DNA of 64,000 nt from an uncultured Clostridia bacterium (lineage in GTDB: Bacteria; Bacillota; Clostridia; TANB77; CAG-508): contig CAKOWY010000003.1 in NCBI GenBank assembly GCA_934129895.1, positions 1-64,000 on the forward strand, read 5' to 3'. Of the stretch, positions 34,797 through 43,895 are shown in pieces; the stretch's first letter is position 1, and each line of letters begins with the position of its first letter. The translations under genes and the position numbers were made by a program. The notes under the pieces were generated by a model, which saw nothing but the letters and a program-made list of their open reading frames with translations, was not told the origin of the DNA and searched no databases.

Positions 34797-36060
34797 TTAT
34801 TCTATATCTCCTACGTGCATTCCAGCAGTATATCCTGTTGAATATGCAATTTGCAAGTTAAATCCTCCTGTATATGAATCTACATCTATTATTTCCCCTG
34901 CAAAATATAATCCTTTCACAATTTTAGATTCCATAGTCTTTGGATTTATTTCTTTAATATTAACACCACCACTTGTTATAATTGCTTCTTCTACTGGTCT
35001 AAATCCTTTTATTGTTAGTTCATATCTTTTTAATATATTTATTAACTTTCTTCTCTCTTCCCTTGTTACTTCATTTACTCTTTTTTCTTCAGGGATTTGT
35101 GATTTTTTTATAACAACTGGTATCATTTTTTGAGGCAATAATTTATCTAATGCATGTTTAAATTGTTTATTTTTCATTTCTTTAAAATCTCTTAAAATTC
35201 TATCATCTAACTGTTCTTCTGTTAATGCTGGTTTTAAGTCAATTTGAATTTTTAATTTTCCTTCATGTAATAAATACTCAATATCCTTGTATCTAACTAA
35301 ATGTGCTGAACTACTTAAAATTGTTGGACCAGATATACCGAAATGCGTAAATATCATTTCTCCAAAATCATCATATATAACCTTTTTTCTACTTTCATCA
35401 ATTAATTTTATTCCAACATTTCTTAAACTTAAACCTTGCATTTCTTTACATTCATCTTTTTCATATACAACAAGTGGAACAAGTGAAGGCTTTATTTTTG
35501 TGATAGTATGTCCTAAATTTGCAGCAATCAAATATCCATCTCCTGTTGAACCTGTTAAAGGATAACTTTTTCCTCCTGTTGCAAGAATTATTTTATTAGC
35601 ATATAAAATTTCTCTATTTGTTCTTACACCTAATATTGTTTTATTCTGCATTAAAATCTTTTCAACTGGCGTATTATATATACATTTTATATTTAATTCT
35701 TCAATTCTTTTTTTGAAGCAATTTAATACATCTATTGATTTATCTGTAACAGGAAATATCCTACTTCCTCTTTCCTCTTTTGTTTCAAGTCCCTGTCTTT
35801 TCAAAAAATCAATTATATCTCTATTTGTATAGTTTTGAAACGCACTATATAAAAATTGACCATTTCCAGGTGTATTTTTTATAAAATCACTCATATATAA
35901 TGAACTTGTTATATTACACCTTCCTTTGCCTGTTATTAATAATTTTTTTCCAAATCCGTGCATTTTTTTCTATTATAGTAACATCATTTCCATATTCTGC
36001 TGCAGTTATTGCAGCCATCATACCAGCAGGTCCTCCACCAATTACAATTACTTTTGCCAT
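34797..36060 (-). CDS. HI0933/YhiN-family FAD oxidoreductase, with CGGA four-base codon
   Basis: Flavoprotein of the HI0933 (BaiN/YhiN) family. From ATG 36060 the frame gives MAKVIVIGGGPAGMMAAI, the FAD-binding Rossmann motif, then VTIIEKNA, and breaks at CGG-A (35958-35955). Reading CGGA as one residue continues FGKKLLITGKGRCN, the second conserved family block, and stays open to 34797: 420 residues, the normal length. Other family motifs are ATGGKSYPLTGSTGDGY, THFGISGPTIL and YTGGFNLQIAYSTGYTAG. In the zero frame translation would stop about 14 codons after the site. An internal ATG at 35963 gives an ORF lacking the FAD motif and is not a credible start. Upstream GGAGG is separated from the ATG by a GTTAGA/TCTAAC hairpin. 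Confidence 0.88.
35955..35958 (-). other. CGGA recoding site in the HI0933-family gene
   Basis: Codon 35 is CGG followed by A; four-base reading joins the FAD motif to GKKLLITGKGRCN. The residue at this position varies in the family. Confidence 0.86.
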
Positions 36061-36162
36061 AAATTTTCTTGTTAGATTTTTTCTAACATCCTCCGTTCTT
36101 TATTTATTACTACAATATTAACAAATTTTTCATAAAAAATCAAATAAAATGTTGAAAATATC

Positions 36163-36191
36163 TTGACAAATATAAAAAAAAATACTAAAAT
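36163..36191 (+). promoter_or_regulatory. Promoter of the tRNA-His/tRNA-Gln pair
   Basis: TTGACA and TAAAAT with a 17-base spacer, 31 bases before the tRNA. Confidence 0.75.
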
Positions 36192-36222
36192 ATGTAATGT
36201 GCTCACAAATGAGCTTAACAAT

Positions 36223-36300
36223 GGTGGATGTGGCGTAGTTGGTTAACGCGCCAGTTTGTGGCACTGGAGACCGTGGGTTCGAGTCCCATCTTCCACCCCA
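36223..36300 (+). tRNA. tRNA-His(GTG)
   Basis: Cloverleaf with the extra 5' G (G-1) opposite C73 that marks tRNA-His, anticodon loop TTGTGGC with anticodon GTG, T-arm GTGGG-TTCGAGT-CCCAT and encoded CCA. The acceptor stem has one T-T mismatch at the sixth pair. Confidence 0.95.
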
Positions 36301-36312
36301 TAACATATATAT

Positions 36313-36387
36313 TGGGCTGTAGCCAAGCGGTAAGGCATTAGACTTTGACTCTAACATGCGCTAGTTCGAATCTAGCCAGCCCAACCA
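36313..36387 (+). tRNA. tRNA-Gln(TTG)
   Basis: Acceptor TGGGCTG pairs with CAGCCCA, anticodon stem TTAGA/TCTAA with loop CTTTGAC (anticodon TTG), encoded CCA. Co-transcribed with tRNA-His; its anticodon stem is intact, in contrast to the tRNA-Gly at 12395. Confidence 0.95.
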
Positions 36388-36390
36388 AAA

Positions 36391-36426
36391 TAACGAGATA
36401 TGCTAATATCTCGTTTATTTTTTTTT
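36391..36426 (+). terminator. Terminator of the tRNA pair
   Basis: AACGAGATAT with ATATCTCGTT and a loop of 4, followed by a long T-run. Confidence 0.87.
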
Positions 36427-36429
36427 CAT

Positions 36430-36469
36430 AAAAACGCCTCCAGGGGCGGTATAAAACCGCCCCCGGAGT
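36430..36469 (-). terminator. Terminator of the 36477 gene
   Basis: On the minus strand a very GC-rich stem (CTCCGGGGGCGGT with ACCGCCCCTGGAG) followed by GCGTTTTT. Confidence 0.87.
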
Positions 36470-36476
36470 GAGATAA

Positions 36477-37277
36477 TTATACTTTTACCTCAGAGAAAAG
36501 TTCTCTCAGTCTCAAACCTTCCGGTTCGATTTTGGTCAAAACTCCATACACCTTCTGCCCTACTTTAAGCTTTTCGCCTCCAGTTACATGATAGATTCCC
36601 TTTTGAGCCGGATTAATCTCGCAGAAATACGAATCATAATTCAGCCTGCTTGTAATGGTTGCATCAATCAGGTCTCCAACAATGTATGTTTCAGGTTCAG
36701 GAGTTGCCGTCTGTTTCCGCGATACACTGATACGATAGTAATCAGCATAAGTTTCTTTCGAAACAACCTTCACTTTGATCTTTTCCCCAATCTTAAAATA
36801 GTTCTGAAGTTCATAGATCTTTGCACGAGAAACTTCAGTGCAGTGGCACAAGGCGATAAGGTTGCCAATCTTGACAAAAATGCCCCAGGGAGCAAATGAG
36901 TAAATCGGAGCAAAATATGTTTCTCCAATTACAACATTTTCGAGCTCCTTTTTCAGGAACTCTTTCCGAGACACGCTATACAGCCATGTTCTCTTCTTTT
37001 TCCCATGAACGGAAAAAACTTTTTTCCGCTTGCTTTTGACAATCACCCCAACAGGGTTCTCAAATATGGTCAAAATTTCCTTTATTCCTTTAGGGTAACT
37101 CGGAGAAACATCGTACTCCAACTCACCAAATGGAATTTCTACCTGGCTTTGAGGATCAATCCAAATCAAAGCCTTCTTTTCCATCTTGTCGATTATGACT
37201 TGTTCGCCTTGGCAATCAATCATAATCGACTGACCAATTTTCAATCCACCGTTGTTCTTGTTTTTGTTTCTTTTCAT
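36477..37277 (-). CDS. Higher-GC S1-like RNA-binding protein, 266 aa
   Basis: The protein has a basic N-terminus (MKRNKNKNNGG), then two or three beta-barrel segments resembling S1/OB folds: VIGETYFAPIYSFAPWGIFV with KVKVVSKETYADYYRISVSR is the best S1-like unit, followed by GDLIDATITSRLNYDSYFC with LKVGQKVYGVLTKIEPEGLR. RNA binding is likely. Start at ATG 37277 behind AAAGGTG; the earlier ATG at 37295 lacks a ribosome site. Composition is far above the native genes. Three in-frame CGG codons are followed by A (36716, 36965, 37025) and must be read as Arg triplets for this protein to exist. Promoter and terminator are its own. Confidence 0.72.
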   Translation of the reverse strand: MKRNKNKNNGGLKIGQSIMIDCQGEQVIIDKMEKKALIWIDPQSQVEIPFGELEYDVSPSYPKGIKEILTIFENPVGVIVKSKRKKVFSVHGKKKRTWLYSVSRKEFLKKELENVVIGETYFAPIYSFAPWGIFVKIGNLIALCHCTEVSRAKIYELQNYFKIGEKIKVKVVSKETYADYYRISVSRKQTATPEPETYIVGDLIDATITSRLNYDSYFCEINPAQKGIYHVTGGEKLKVGQKVYGVLTKIEPEGLRLRELFSEVKV

Positions 37278-37371
37278 TTTTTTCACCTTTCTCATGTTGT
37301 TTGATTTTTAGCTTATGAAAATTTTTATAATTATCTCCTTTCTTAAGATTTGGTTATTAACCATCTCTTAT

Positions 37372-37400
37372 ATTATACCATTATTTTTATGTTAAGTCAA
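37372..37400 (-). promoter_or_regulatory. Promoter of the 36477 gene
   Basis: TTGACT and TATAAT with a 17-base spacer; the -35 box overlaps the end of ddl. The segment ATGGTATAATATAAGA is identical to the one in the promoter at 10801. Confidence 0.82.
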
Positions 37401-38397
37401 TTTTACAAGCATTTTCTATTAATTTATCAAGTAATTCTGTATATCCAATTCCTATGTTTTCAAATAATTTTGGATACATGCTTATTTGTGTAAAACCTGG
37501 CATTGTATTTATTTCATTTATATAAATTTTGTTTGTTTCATTTTCAATAAAAAAATCAACTCTTGCTAAACCTTTTCCATCTATTGCTTTAAATGCTTTT
37601 ATTGCAAGTTCTTTAATTCTTTGTGCTTCATCATTTGCTATCTCTGCTGGTATTATAGTCTTTGATTCTGGAATATTATATTTTGCATCAAAACTATAAT
37701 ATTCTTCTGCCGATTTTATTTCTCCAACAGTTGATACATTTATTTTTTCGTCTTCTAATATTGCACACTCTACTTCTTTTCCAACAATCTCTTCTTCTAT
37801 TAAAATTTTATTATCATATTGTTGAGAATTTTCTATTGCTGATTTTAATTCCTCAATAGTAGTAACTTTTTTTACGCCAACAGAAGACCCTGAATTTGAT
37901 GGCTTTACAAACATAGGGAATTTTAATTTTGAAGTTATTTTTTCTATTTTTAATTCTTCCTCTTCAAAATTATCATTTACCATATAATATCCATTTTCTC
38001 TTTTTCTTATATATATATATTTAGTTTGTGGAATACCAGCTCTTTCAAATATTATTTTTGTATAAGCTTTATCCATTCCAATAGCTGAAGCTAATACACC
38101 ACATCCAACATAAGGAATACCCAACATTTCTAGCATTCCTTGAATTGTTCCATCTTCTCCGTACTTTCCATGTAAAACAGGAAATACAACATCTAATTCT
38201 TTGAGAGTCCATAATAGATTATAAATTTCTTCTATCTGTCCATTCTTATTTTCAAACCATTTTCCATATTTGTTTATATAAATTTCATGTACTTCATATT
38301 TTTCCTTGTTTAAATTTTCTATTACTGATTTGGCAGACATTTCTGATATATCATGTTCTGTAGATTTTCCACCATATATTACTCCTAATTTGATCAT
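37387..38397 (-). CDS. ddl: D-alanine--D-alanine ligase
   Basis: ATP-grasp ligase that makes the D-Ala-D-Ala dipeptide of peptidoglycan. It has 336 residues, starting at ATG 38397 (MIKLGVIYGGKSTEHDIS) behind AAAGGAATG. Key blocks are FPVLHGKYGEDGTIQGMLE, KPSNSGSSVGVKK, the lysine/serine loop AKYNIPESKTIIPAEI, ARVDFFI and INEINTMPGFT. It lies 66 bases downstream of the PBP gene on the same strand, forming a wall-synthesis pair. Confidence 0.96.
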   Translation of the reverse strand: MIKLGVIYGGKSTEHDISEMSAKSVIENLNKEKYEVHEIYINKYGKWFENKNGQIEEIYNLLWTLKELDVVFPVLHGKYGEDGTIQGMLEMLGIPYVGCGVLASAIGMDKAYTKIIFERAGIPQTKYIYIRKRENGYYMVNDNFEEEELKIEKITSKLKFPMFVKPSNSGSSVGVKKVTTIEELKSAIENSQQYDNKILIEEEIVGKEVECAILEDEKINVSTVGEIKSAEEYYSFDAKYNIPESKTIIPAEIANDEAQRIKELAIKAFKAIDGKGLARVDFFIENETNKIYINEINTMPGFTQISMYPKLFENIGIGYTELLDKLIENACKIDLT

Positions 38398-38463
38398 TCT
38401 CATCATTCCTTTCATATATAATTATAAAAATTTTATCATATTATTTTCTCTGTTTCAATTAAT

Positions 38464-40230
38464 TTACTTTAAACTGTCTAAATATGGTAAAACTTCACTT
38501 AATATTTTTCCTCCAACAGGTGCTGCAACTCCACCTCCTTGATGTCCTCCTTCTCCAGTTGGATTATACAATGTAATTAATAAAACTATCTCTGGGTCAT
38601 CAGTATTAGCAACTCCACAAAAAGATGTTACATACTTTCCTGTATTTACACCATCTTCTGATGTCCCTGTTTTTCCTCCTACTTGATATCCTTCAACTCT
38701 TGCATTTTTTCCAGTTCCTTCTGATACAACACTATTCATCATACTTAAAACTTTTTCTGCATTTTCTTTTGATATTATTTGCTCTCCTGTTTCTATTGGC
38801 ATATCTACTTTTTCTCCAGTTTCACTATTTATAATACTTTTTACTATTCGTGGTTTTATGTATATACCTTTATTAGCAATACTAGATACTGCTGTTATCA
38901 TTTGAAGTGGCGTTATTTCAAATCTTTGCCCAAAACTAATTGTCGCAAGTTCTACTGGTCCAGCTTTTTCCTCTTTTACAAATATGCTATTTGCCTCACC
39001 AGGAAGATTTATTCCTGTTTTATTAAATAATCCGAATTTACGTAAATATTCATAATATTTAGTAACTCCTATTTTTTGTCCTAAACCTATAAATACAGGA
39101 TTACATGAATTCATTAATGCTAATCTTAAACTTTCAGAACCATGTGGTCTATAATATCTCCAACATTTTATACGGACACCTGCAACTTCAATTCCTCCTG
39201 TACAACAAAATTGCCCTTGCCTATCTATATCTGTAACAATCCCCTCTTGTAGTGCTGCTGATGATGTTATTGTTTTAAATACAGAACCTGGTTCATAAGT
39301 ATCTGATATTGCCTTGTTTCTCCACATTTTCTGCATTGCTTCTGTTTTGGCCTTTCCTTCTAATGTATTCCATTCTTCTTTTTGAGCATCTGTATGTGGC
39401 TCATAAGGACTATTTAAATCATAAGAAGGATATGTTGCCATAGCAAGAATATCTCCATTTCTTGGATCCATTGCAATAATACTACCGCCATCAGTACATA
39501 CATTATCAATACATGCTTCTTCTAGGTATTTTTCAACAATTGATTGTATTGTCATATCAATTGTTAAAATTAAATCATTTCCATCTATAGCAGAAATATA
39601 TTCTTCATCCCCTAAACTTTCTCCTGCAGCATTTGTTTGTCTTTCTATTTTCCCATTTGTTCCTTTTAATTCTTTATCATATTTAGCTTCTATTCCATCT
39701 AATCCTTGATTATCACTTCCGCAAAATCCTATTACTTGTGCCGCTAAATCTCCATAGGGATAATATCTTTTTGTATCTTCATCTATATTTATTCCAGATA
39801 TTATTTTATTTTCTTCCATCCATTTTCTCAATTCATCTGTTTTAGATTTTTCTACTTGCCTTATAATTGTTTCTATAGAACTCTTTTTATTTACCTTTTT
39901 TAATACTTTATCATAATCTAATTCAAATATGTCACTTAAAGCTTTTGCCACTTTTTCTTTATCTTCTTTAACGATATTTGTTGGATTCACAGTTACTGCT
40001 TCTACATTAGAACTTATTGCTAATGTATATTTTCCTGTTGAATCATATATCGTTCCTCTCTTTGCTGTTACTTTTCTAGCTTGTGATTGTTGATTTGAAG
40101 CTTTTAAACTTAATTCATTTCCCATGACAAATTGGATATATCCTAATCTGATTGTTAAAGCAACTATTATAATTAGAACTATAAAAAGTACATTCTTCAT
40201 TTTTCTCTTATTTGATAATGTTATTGGCAT
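38464..40230 (-). CDS. Class B penicillin-binding protein (SpoVD/FtsI type)
   Basis: Membrane-anchored transpeptidase of 588 residues. One N-terminal helix (about 12-32), the dimerisation domain starting AKRGTIYDSTGK, then the transpeptidase domain with SxxK as SVFK (about 314), SxN as SCN and KTG as GGKTGTSED (about 521). No PASTA domain follows. SpoVD makes spore cortex and FtsI septal wall; this sequence fits either. AGAGGTGG precedes ATG at 40230. ddl follows downstream. Confidence 0.92.
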   Translation of the reverse strand: MPITLSNKRKMKNVLFIVLIIIVALTIRLGYIQFVMGNELSLKASNQQSQARKVTAKRGTIYDSTGKYTLAISSNVEAVTVNPTNIVKEDKEKVAKALSDIFELDYDKVLKKVNKKSSIETIIRQVEKSKTDELRKWMEENKIISGINIDEDTKRYYPYGDLAAQVIGFCGSDNQGLDGIEAKYDKELKGTNGKIERQTNAAGESLGDEEYISAIDGNDLILTIDMTIQSIVEKYLEEACIDNVCTDGGSIIAMDPRNGDILAMATYPSYDLNSPYEPHTDAQKEEWNTLEGKAKTEAMQKMWRNKAISDTYEPGSVFKTITSSAALQEGIVTDIDRQGQFCCTGGIEVAGVRIKCWRYYRPHGSESLRLALMNSCNPVFIGLGQKIGVTKYYEYLRKFGLFNKTGINLPGEANSIFVKEEKAGPVELATISFGQRFEITPLQMITAVSSIANKGIYIKPRIVKSIINSETGEKVDMPIETGEQIISKENAEKVLSMMNSVVSEGTGKNARVEGYQVGGKTGTSEDGVNTGKYVTSFCGVANTDDPEIVLLITLYNPTGEGGHQGGGVAAPVGGKILSEVLPYLDSLK

Positions 40231-40262
40231 AGAACCACCTCTTGTAATGATATGTATTCAGC

Positions 40263-40294
40263 CAAAAAAAAGAACAGATTTCTCTGTTCTTTTT
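40263..40294 (-). terminator. Terminator of the type VII secretion operon
   Basis: AAAAGAACAGA with TCTGTTCTTTT followed by a long T-run on the minus strand, overlapping the stop codon of the last gene. Confidence 0.87.
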
Positions 40295-40937
40295 ATGCCT
40301 TTTTTATAACATCACTTAATCCACTTACTAATTTATTTGTTTTTTCAGCCAATTCAATTTGAGCCTTTGCAGTATTCATCAATTTTGTGAAACTTTGTAT
40401 AATATTTGCAATCACGTCTTTATATACATTTATAAGTTTTGTTAATTCAGAATTAAATTCATCAATTCCATCACATTTTATATTAATTTGTACCATTGCT
40501 CTTTGGATTGAATCTATTAATGTACTAGTGTCATTAAAGTCTGTTGTTATTAATTTTTGTATTCTTTCAGCATCACTTGTTATAAATTTCATTCCTTCAT
40601 CTTTTTTTATTTCTATTTCTTGTATTTTTATTGCATCTTCTTTTTGAATTGTTGCAATATTCTTTTGTATATCAACATTTGAAAATTCATTTGCTATTTG
40701 TTCATATACACTTGGTACTTCAAGAACAAGAATATTTAGAAATTGATTTAAATTAGCTACTATTTTATTAAATTCTGCAACTAATTCATTATATCTTTGT
40801 CCATACCAATATTCATGCAATCCTTCAATTTGCTTATATACATCTAATAGTTTTTGATTTATTTCTTTTGCATAATTTCTAATAGCATTAGAATTAGTTG
40901 GTATGTTTTCATAATCTATTACTACAACTGAACTCAT
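40293..40937 (-). CDS. Tandem WXG100-like protein (T7SS substrate), 214 aa
   Basis: Helical protein with two WXG100-sized halves. The first half carries the hairpin motif EYWYGQRYNELVAEFN, nearly identical in layout to SWYGARYNELVKIFN of the protein at 49413; the second half lacks the Trp (INIKCDGIDEFNSELTK). Such proteins form four-helix bundles and are exported by EssC-type machines. No signal peptide is present, as expected. AAGGAGG precedes the ATG. It is the last gene of the T7SS operon. Confidence 0.82.
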   Translation of the reverse strand: MSSVVVIDYENIPTNSNAIRNYAKEINQKLLDVYKQIEGLHEYWYGQRYNELVAEFNKIVANLNQFLNILVLEVPSVYEQIANEFSNVDIQKNIATIQKEDAIKIQEIEIKKDEGMKFITSDAERIQKLITTDFNDTSTLIDSIQRAMVQINIKCDGIDEFNSELTKLINVYKDVIANIIQSFTKLMNTAKAQIELAEKTNKLVSGLSDVIKKA

Positions 40938-40965
40938 TTTTTCCTCCTTTAATTAAATCTTTATC

Positions 40966-42603
40966 TTATCCAAAAAGCCAACTCTTTACATTTTCATAAG
41001 CTTCTTTTGCACCTGTTTTTACAGTATCATTTATTTTTTGTGATACATCCTTGCTTATTTGATTTATATTTTCTCCTGCATTTTCTATCGCATCATTCCA
41101 TCCTTGTGTTACATCATTACTTATTTTATTTACATTTTCTTTTGCCTTTGATTTTGCTTCATTCCATTTTTGTGATATATCACTACTTATCTTATCTATA
41201 TTTTCTTTTGCATTTGATGCAATTCCTAAATCATCTATAACTGATTTAACCTTACCTTCAACAGTCTTTTTAGCTCCTGTTATTCCTTCTTTTACAAATG
41301 AAATTCCTTTACCAGCGAAATCTATAAGAGATGTTCCAGCATCAACAACTAAGTTTGCTGATGTATTAACTATAACACCTGATATTTCTACAATTTTTCC
41401 AGGTAGCTCTTTTCCAATCTCTGATATTTTTCCACCAATCTTTTCAATTAAAGGTTTTGTATTGTCTTTAATTGTTTTTACTGCACCTGTTGCTTTATTT
41501 GCAATATCTCCAGCAATTCCTGAAATGTTAGTAACCAAAGATTTTATATTTTCTCCTGTTGATTTTACTGCACCTGTTATTTTATCCCAAGCTTTAGGAA
41601 CTTGACTAATAACTTTATTTGCTACATCTCCAACTAAATTAAATGTAGTATCAACTATAGTGCCTGCAATTGGGACAAGTGACTTAGTAACAGAACCAAT
41701 AATATTCTTTGCTCCTGTAAGTATTCCGCTTCCGAATTTTTTAGCTCCTTCAACTGCTCCTTCTATAGCACCAACTACTGACTTTGACACACTTCCTACT
41801 ACTTTCTTTGCACCTGTAATTACATTTTCTGCTTTTTTTACTATCCCTCCAACTATTTCAGACACTTTGTTATTTGCTGTAACTAAAGCTGATGTTATTT
41901 TTTCTCCAAATTTTGCACCAGTTTTTAAATTCTCGAAAAATTTTTTTCCACCACTTATTATGCTTGTAACTCCACCAACTAACATTGGCAATAGTGCACT
42001 ACTAAATTTTTCTTTAATATATTTAGCTCCAGTTTTTACTGTTTCATATCCTTTTTTTATTATATCTCCAAAAAATCCTAATATTGAAGAATTCTTTTTT
42101 GATGATACTGCATTTGTATTACCAGTTTCACCAGTTTTATCTGAAATACTAGTATTGCTAAATAAAGATGCTGTCTTTGCTATTAACGCACTTTTTTCAT
42201 TTAGTAAACTTTTAGTTGAACTTACAGCTTTTTCAGAAAGCTCTCCTGCTTCTACAAATTTTTTTCTTTTTTTCTCAAGTTCTTCAGCAGAATTTGTCAA
42301 CTGAACAGCTAATTTTTCCAAAGCAACAATTTTATTTTCTATTTTTTCTTTATTTTGTGCAGTAACATTAATTGTTGTATCAGTTGAATTTTGTATTAAC
42401 CCAATTTTATATATGTTATTAACTGAACTTATAACACTTGATATTATTGAATTAATACTTGAGGGATTATCTAATGCTGAAACAACTTGTTTTAAGTTAG
42501 TAGCTTGTTTTTTATAATTTTCAGCATCTTGTAATTGTAACTCTTTTGTACTTTTTAAACTTGTACATATTTTATCTAGTACTTCTTTACTATATCCAAA
42601 CAT
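40966..42603 (-). CDS. Long repetitive helical protein in T7SS locus, 545 aa
   Basis: Unrecognised family. The first 150 residues are helical (YKKQATNLKQVVSALDN, then EKKRKKFVEAGELSEKAVSS), resembling the N-terminal targeting domain of type VII substrates. Residues 180-545 consist of degenerate amphipathic repeats around TGAKKV, VGDVANKVISQVPKAWDKIT and ENINQISKDVSQKIND, similar to apolipoprotein or tape-measure repeats. No signal peptide. Position between two WXG100-like genes and good AGGAGGAG suggest a secreted effector or spacer component of the apparatus. Confidence 0.6.
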   Translation of the reverse strand: MFGYSKEVLDKICTSLKSTKELQLQDAENYKKQATNLKQVVSALDNPSSINSIISSVISSVNNIYKIGLIQNSTDTTINVTAQNKEKIENKIVALEKLAVQLTNSAEELEKKRKKFVEAGELSEKAVSSTKSLLNEKSALIAKTASLFSNTSISDKTGETGNTNAVSSKKNSSILGFFGDIIKKGYETVKTGAKYIKEKFSSALLPMLVGGVTSIISGGKKFFENLKTGAKFGEKITSALVTANNKVSEIVGGIVKKAENVITGAKKVVGSVSKSVVGAIEGAVEGAKKFGSGILTGAKNIIGSVTKSLVPIAGTIVDTTFNLVGDVANKVISQVPKAWDKITGAVKSTGENIKSLVTNISGIAGDIANKATGAVKTIKDNTKPLIEKIGGKISEIGKELPGKIVEISGVIVNTSANLVVDAGTSLIDFAGKGISFVKEGITGAKKTVEGKVKSVIDDLGIASNAKENIDKISSDISQKWNEAKSKAKENVNKISNDVTQGWNDAIENAGENINQISKDVSQKINDTVKTGAKEAYENVKSWLFG

Positions 42604-42624
42604 ATACTCCTCCTAATTTAATTT

Positions 42625-42972
42625 TTATTCAAAATTATTTATGTATTCTTTTCTATTCTTATTTGCTTCTTCTATAATTTCATTAGTTTCATTTATCAAC
42701 TTTGGAAATAAGTTTCCTAAAAGTTGATTCTCACCACTAATTGTATTATACCTGCCTCCACTTAATTTGTTAACTAATTCACTCATATTATTAATGCAAT
42801 CTTTTAAATTATCAGTTACTGTTGGATACTCAATAGCAGTAGAAGTTCCTGGATTTAATTTTTTTGTACTATCATTATTATTTTTAAATATTGAATTAAA
42901 AAACTTTTTTATTGTCGATGTACTTGCTTTTAAATTAGTTATTTTTTTTAATATATTTCCAAAAAATTTCAT
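42625..42972 (-). CDS. Small T7SS-locus protein, 115 aa
   Basis: Unrecognised helical protein of 115 residues, basic at the N-terminus (KFFGNILKKITNLKASTSTI), with a C-terminal helix pair rich in Asn and Glu (NETNEIIEEANKNRKEYINN). The size and helical content would suit a chaperone or partner of the large protein encoded next. AAGGAGG precedes ATG. It lies 22 bases upstream of the 545-residue gene. Confidence 0.6.
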   Translation of the reverse strand: MKFFGNILKKITNLKASTSTIKKFFNSIFKNNNDSTKKLNPGTSTAIEYPTVTDNLKDCINNMSELVNKLSGGRYNTISGENQLLGNLFPKLINETNEIIEEANKNRKEYINNFE

Positions 42973-43009
42973 AAAAACCTCCTTATACTTTCTTTTGTAA
43001 TATCATTTA

Positions 43010-43864
43010 TTAACCATTTATGACATCTTCTGCTAAGCTCTCTAATTGACTTAACAATGTAGGAGATTCATTTGGTATAGAAAATTGATATTTTGCAACA
43101 TCCTGTAAATGCATTACATAAGCTTGTTGACTATATGGTATTGTTGTATATTTTGAACCATTTTTTTCAAAAAGCTGTTGCATGTATGACATTGATGGAT
43201 CATTATAAAATGCTAAATTCTCTATTATTTGTTTTACTGATACTTCTTCTAAATCAATATATTTATTTAAAATAATTCGTATTTTTTCATCATTCAAAGC
43301 GTTTTTTATTTTCAACATAGATAAAAATTCTGTTAATTCTTGTATCGTTAAAATATCCATTGTTTGTACAATATATATTTGTTGAGAATATGCAAAAAAA
43401 TCTATATTTGTACTAAAGTCTGAATCTATAAGAACAACTTGATGTCTTTTTAATAATGTTTCTAACAATTTATCAATATTCAAATCATATTTTTCATCAT
43501 TTATATCGTCCTTTTTTTCACTTGGTAAATTTGTATAAAGAGTTAAATTATTTTCAATTTGTAATCCTTCTGCTTTTCCTTCACTTAAATTTTTAAAACA
43601 ATCTTTTAATTTTAATCTTATAGCTTCTTTGTTTTGTGTATAAATATAATAAAATGCTTTATTTTTTGTCATATCCAAAATTGCTACATCAATGTTTTTA
43701 TATGCAAGAATTTTGGCAACACTATTAATAAGTGATGTACTTCCACTTTGTCTTGGTCCAACAAATGAAGCCAATCTTTTCTCATTGCCTTTTAATAGTT
43801 CTCCTATACTCACATTTGAATAATTATTTTGATACATATTATCTGTTTTTAATATTTCCATCAT
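43010..43864 (-). CDS. ParA/MinD-like P-loop protein with degenerate Walker A
   Basis: A 284-residue protein whose N-terminus looks like a SIMIBI-class ATPase: FVGPRQSGSTSLINSVAKIL followed by NIDVAILDMTKN and later VVLIDSDFSTNIDFF. The Walker A lysine is replaced by Ser (GPRQSGSTS), so ATP hydrolysis may be lost. Its place between YukD and the small helical protein suggests a T7SS accessory with a regulatory or assembly role. AAGGA precedes two consecutive Met codons. Confidence 0.65.
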   Translation of the reverse strand: MMEILKTDNMYQNNYSNVSIGELLKGNEKRLASFVGPRQSGSTSLINSVAKILAYKNIDVAILDMTKNKAFYYIYTQNKEAIRLKLKDCFKNLSEGKAEGLQIENNLTLYTNLPSEKKDDINDEKYDLNIDKLLETLLKRHQVVLIDSDFSTNIDFFAYSQQIYIVQTMDILTIQELTEFLSMLKIKNALNDEKIRIILNKYIDLEEVSVKQIIENLAFYNDPSMSYMQQLFEKNGSKYTTIPYSQQAYVMHLQDVAKYQFSIPNESPTLLSQLESLAEDVING

Positions 43865-43895
43865 AAAGTTCCTTTCACATTTTAATTATTTCTTC

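Noticed and set aside
34797..35963. Short HI0933-family gene starting at ATG 35963
   Set aside because: It would lack the FAD-binding motif, which is present in the upstream frame.
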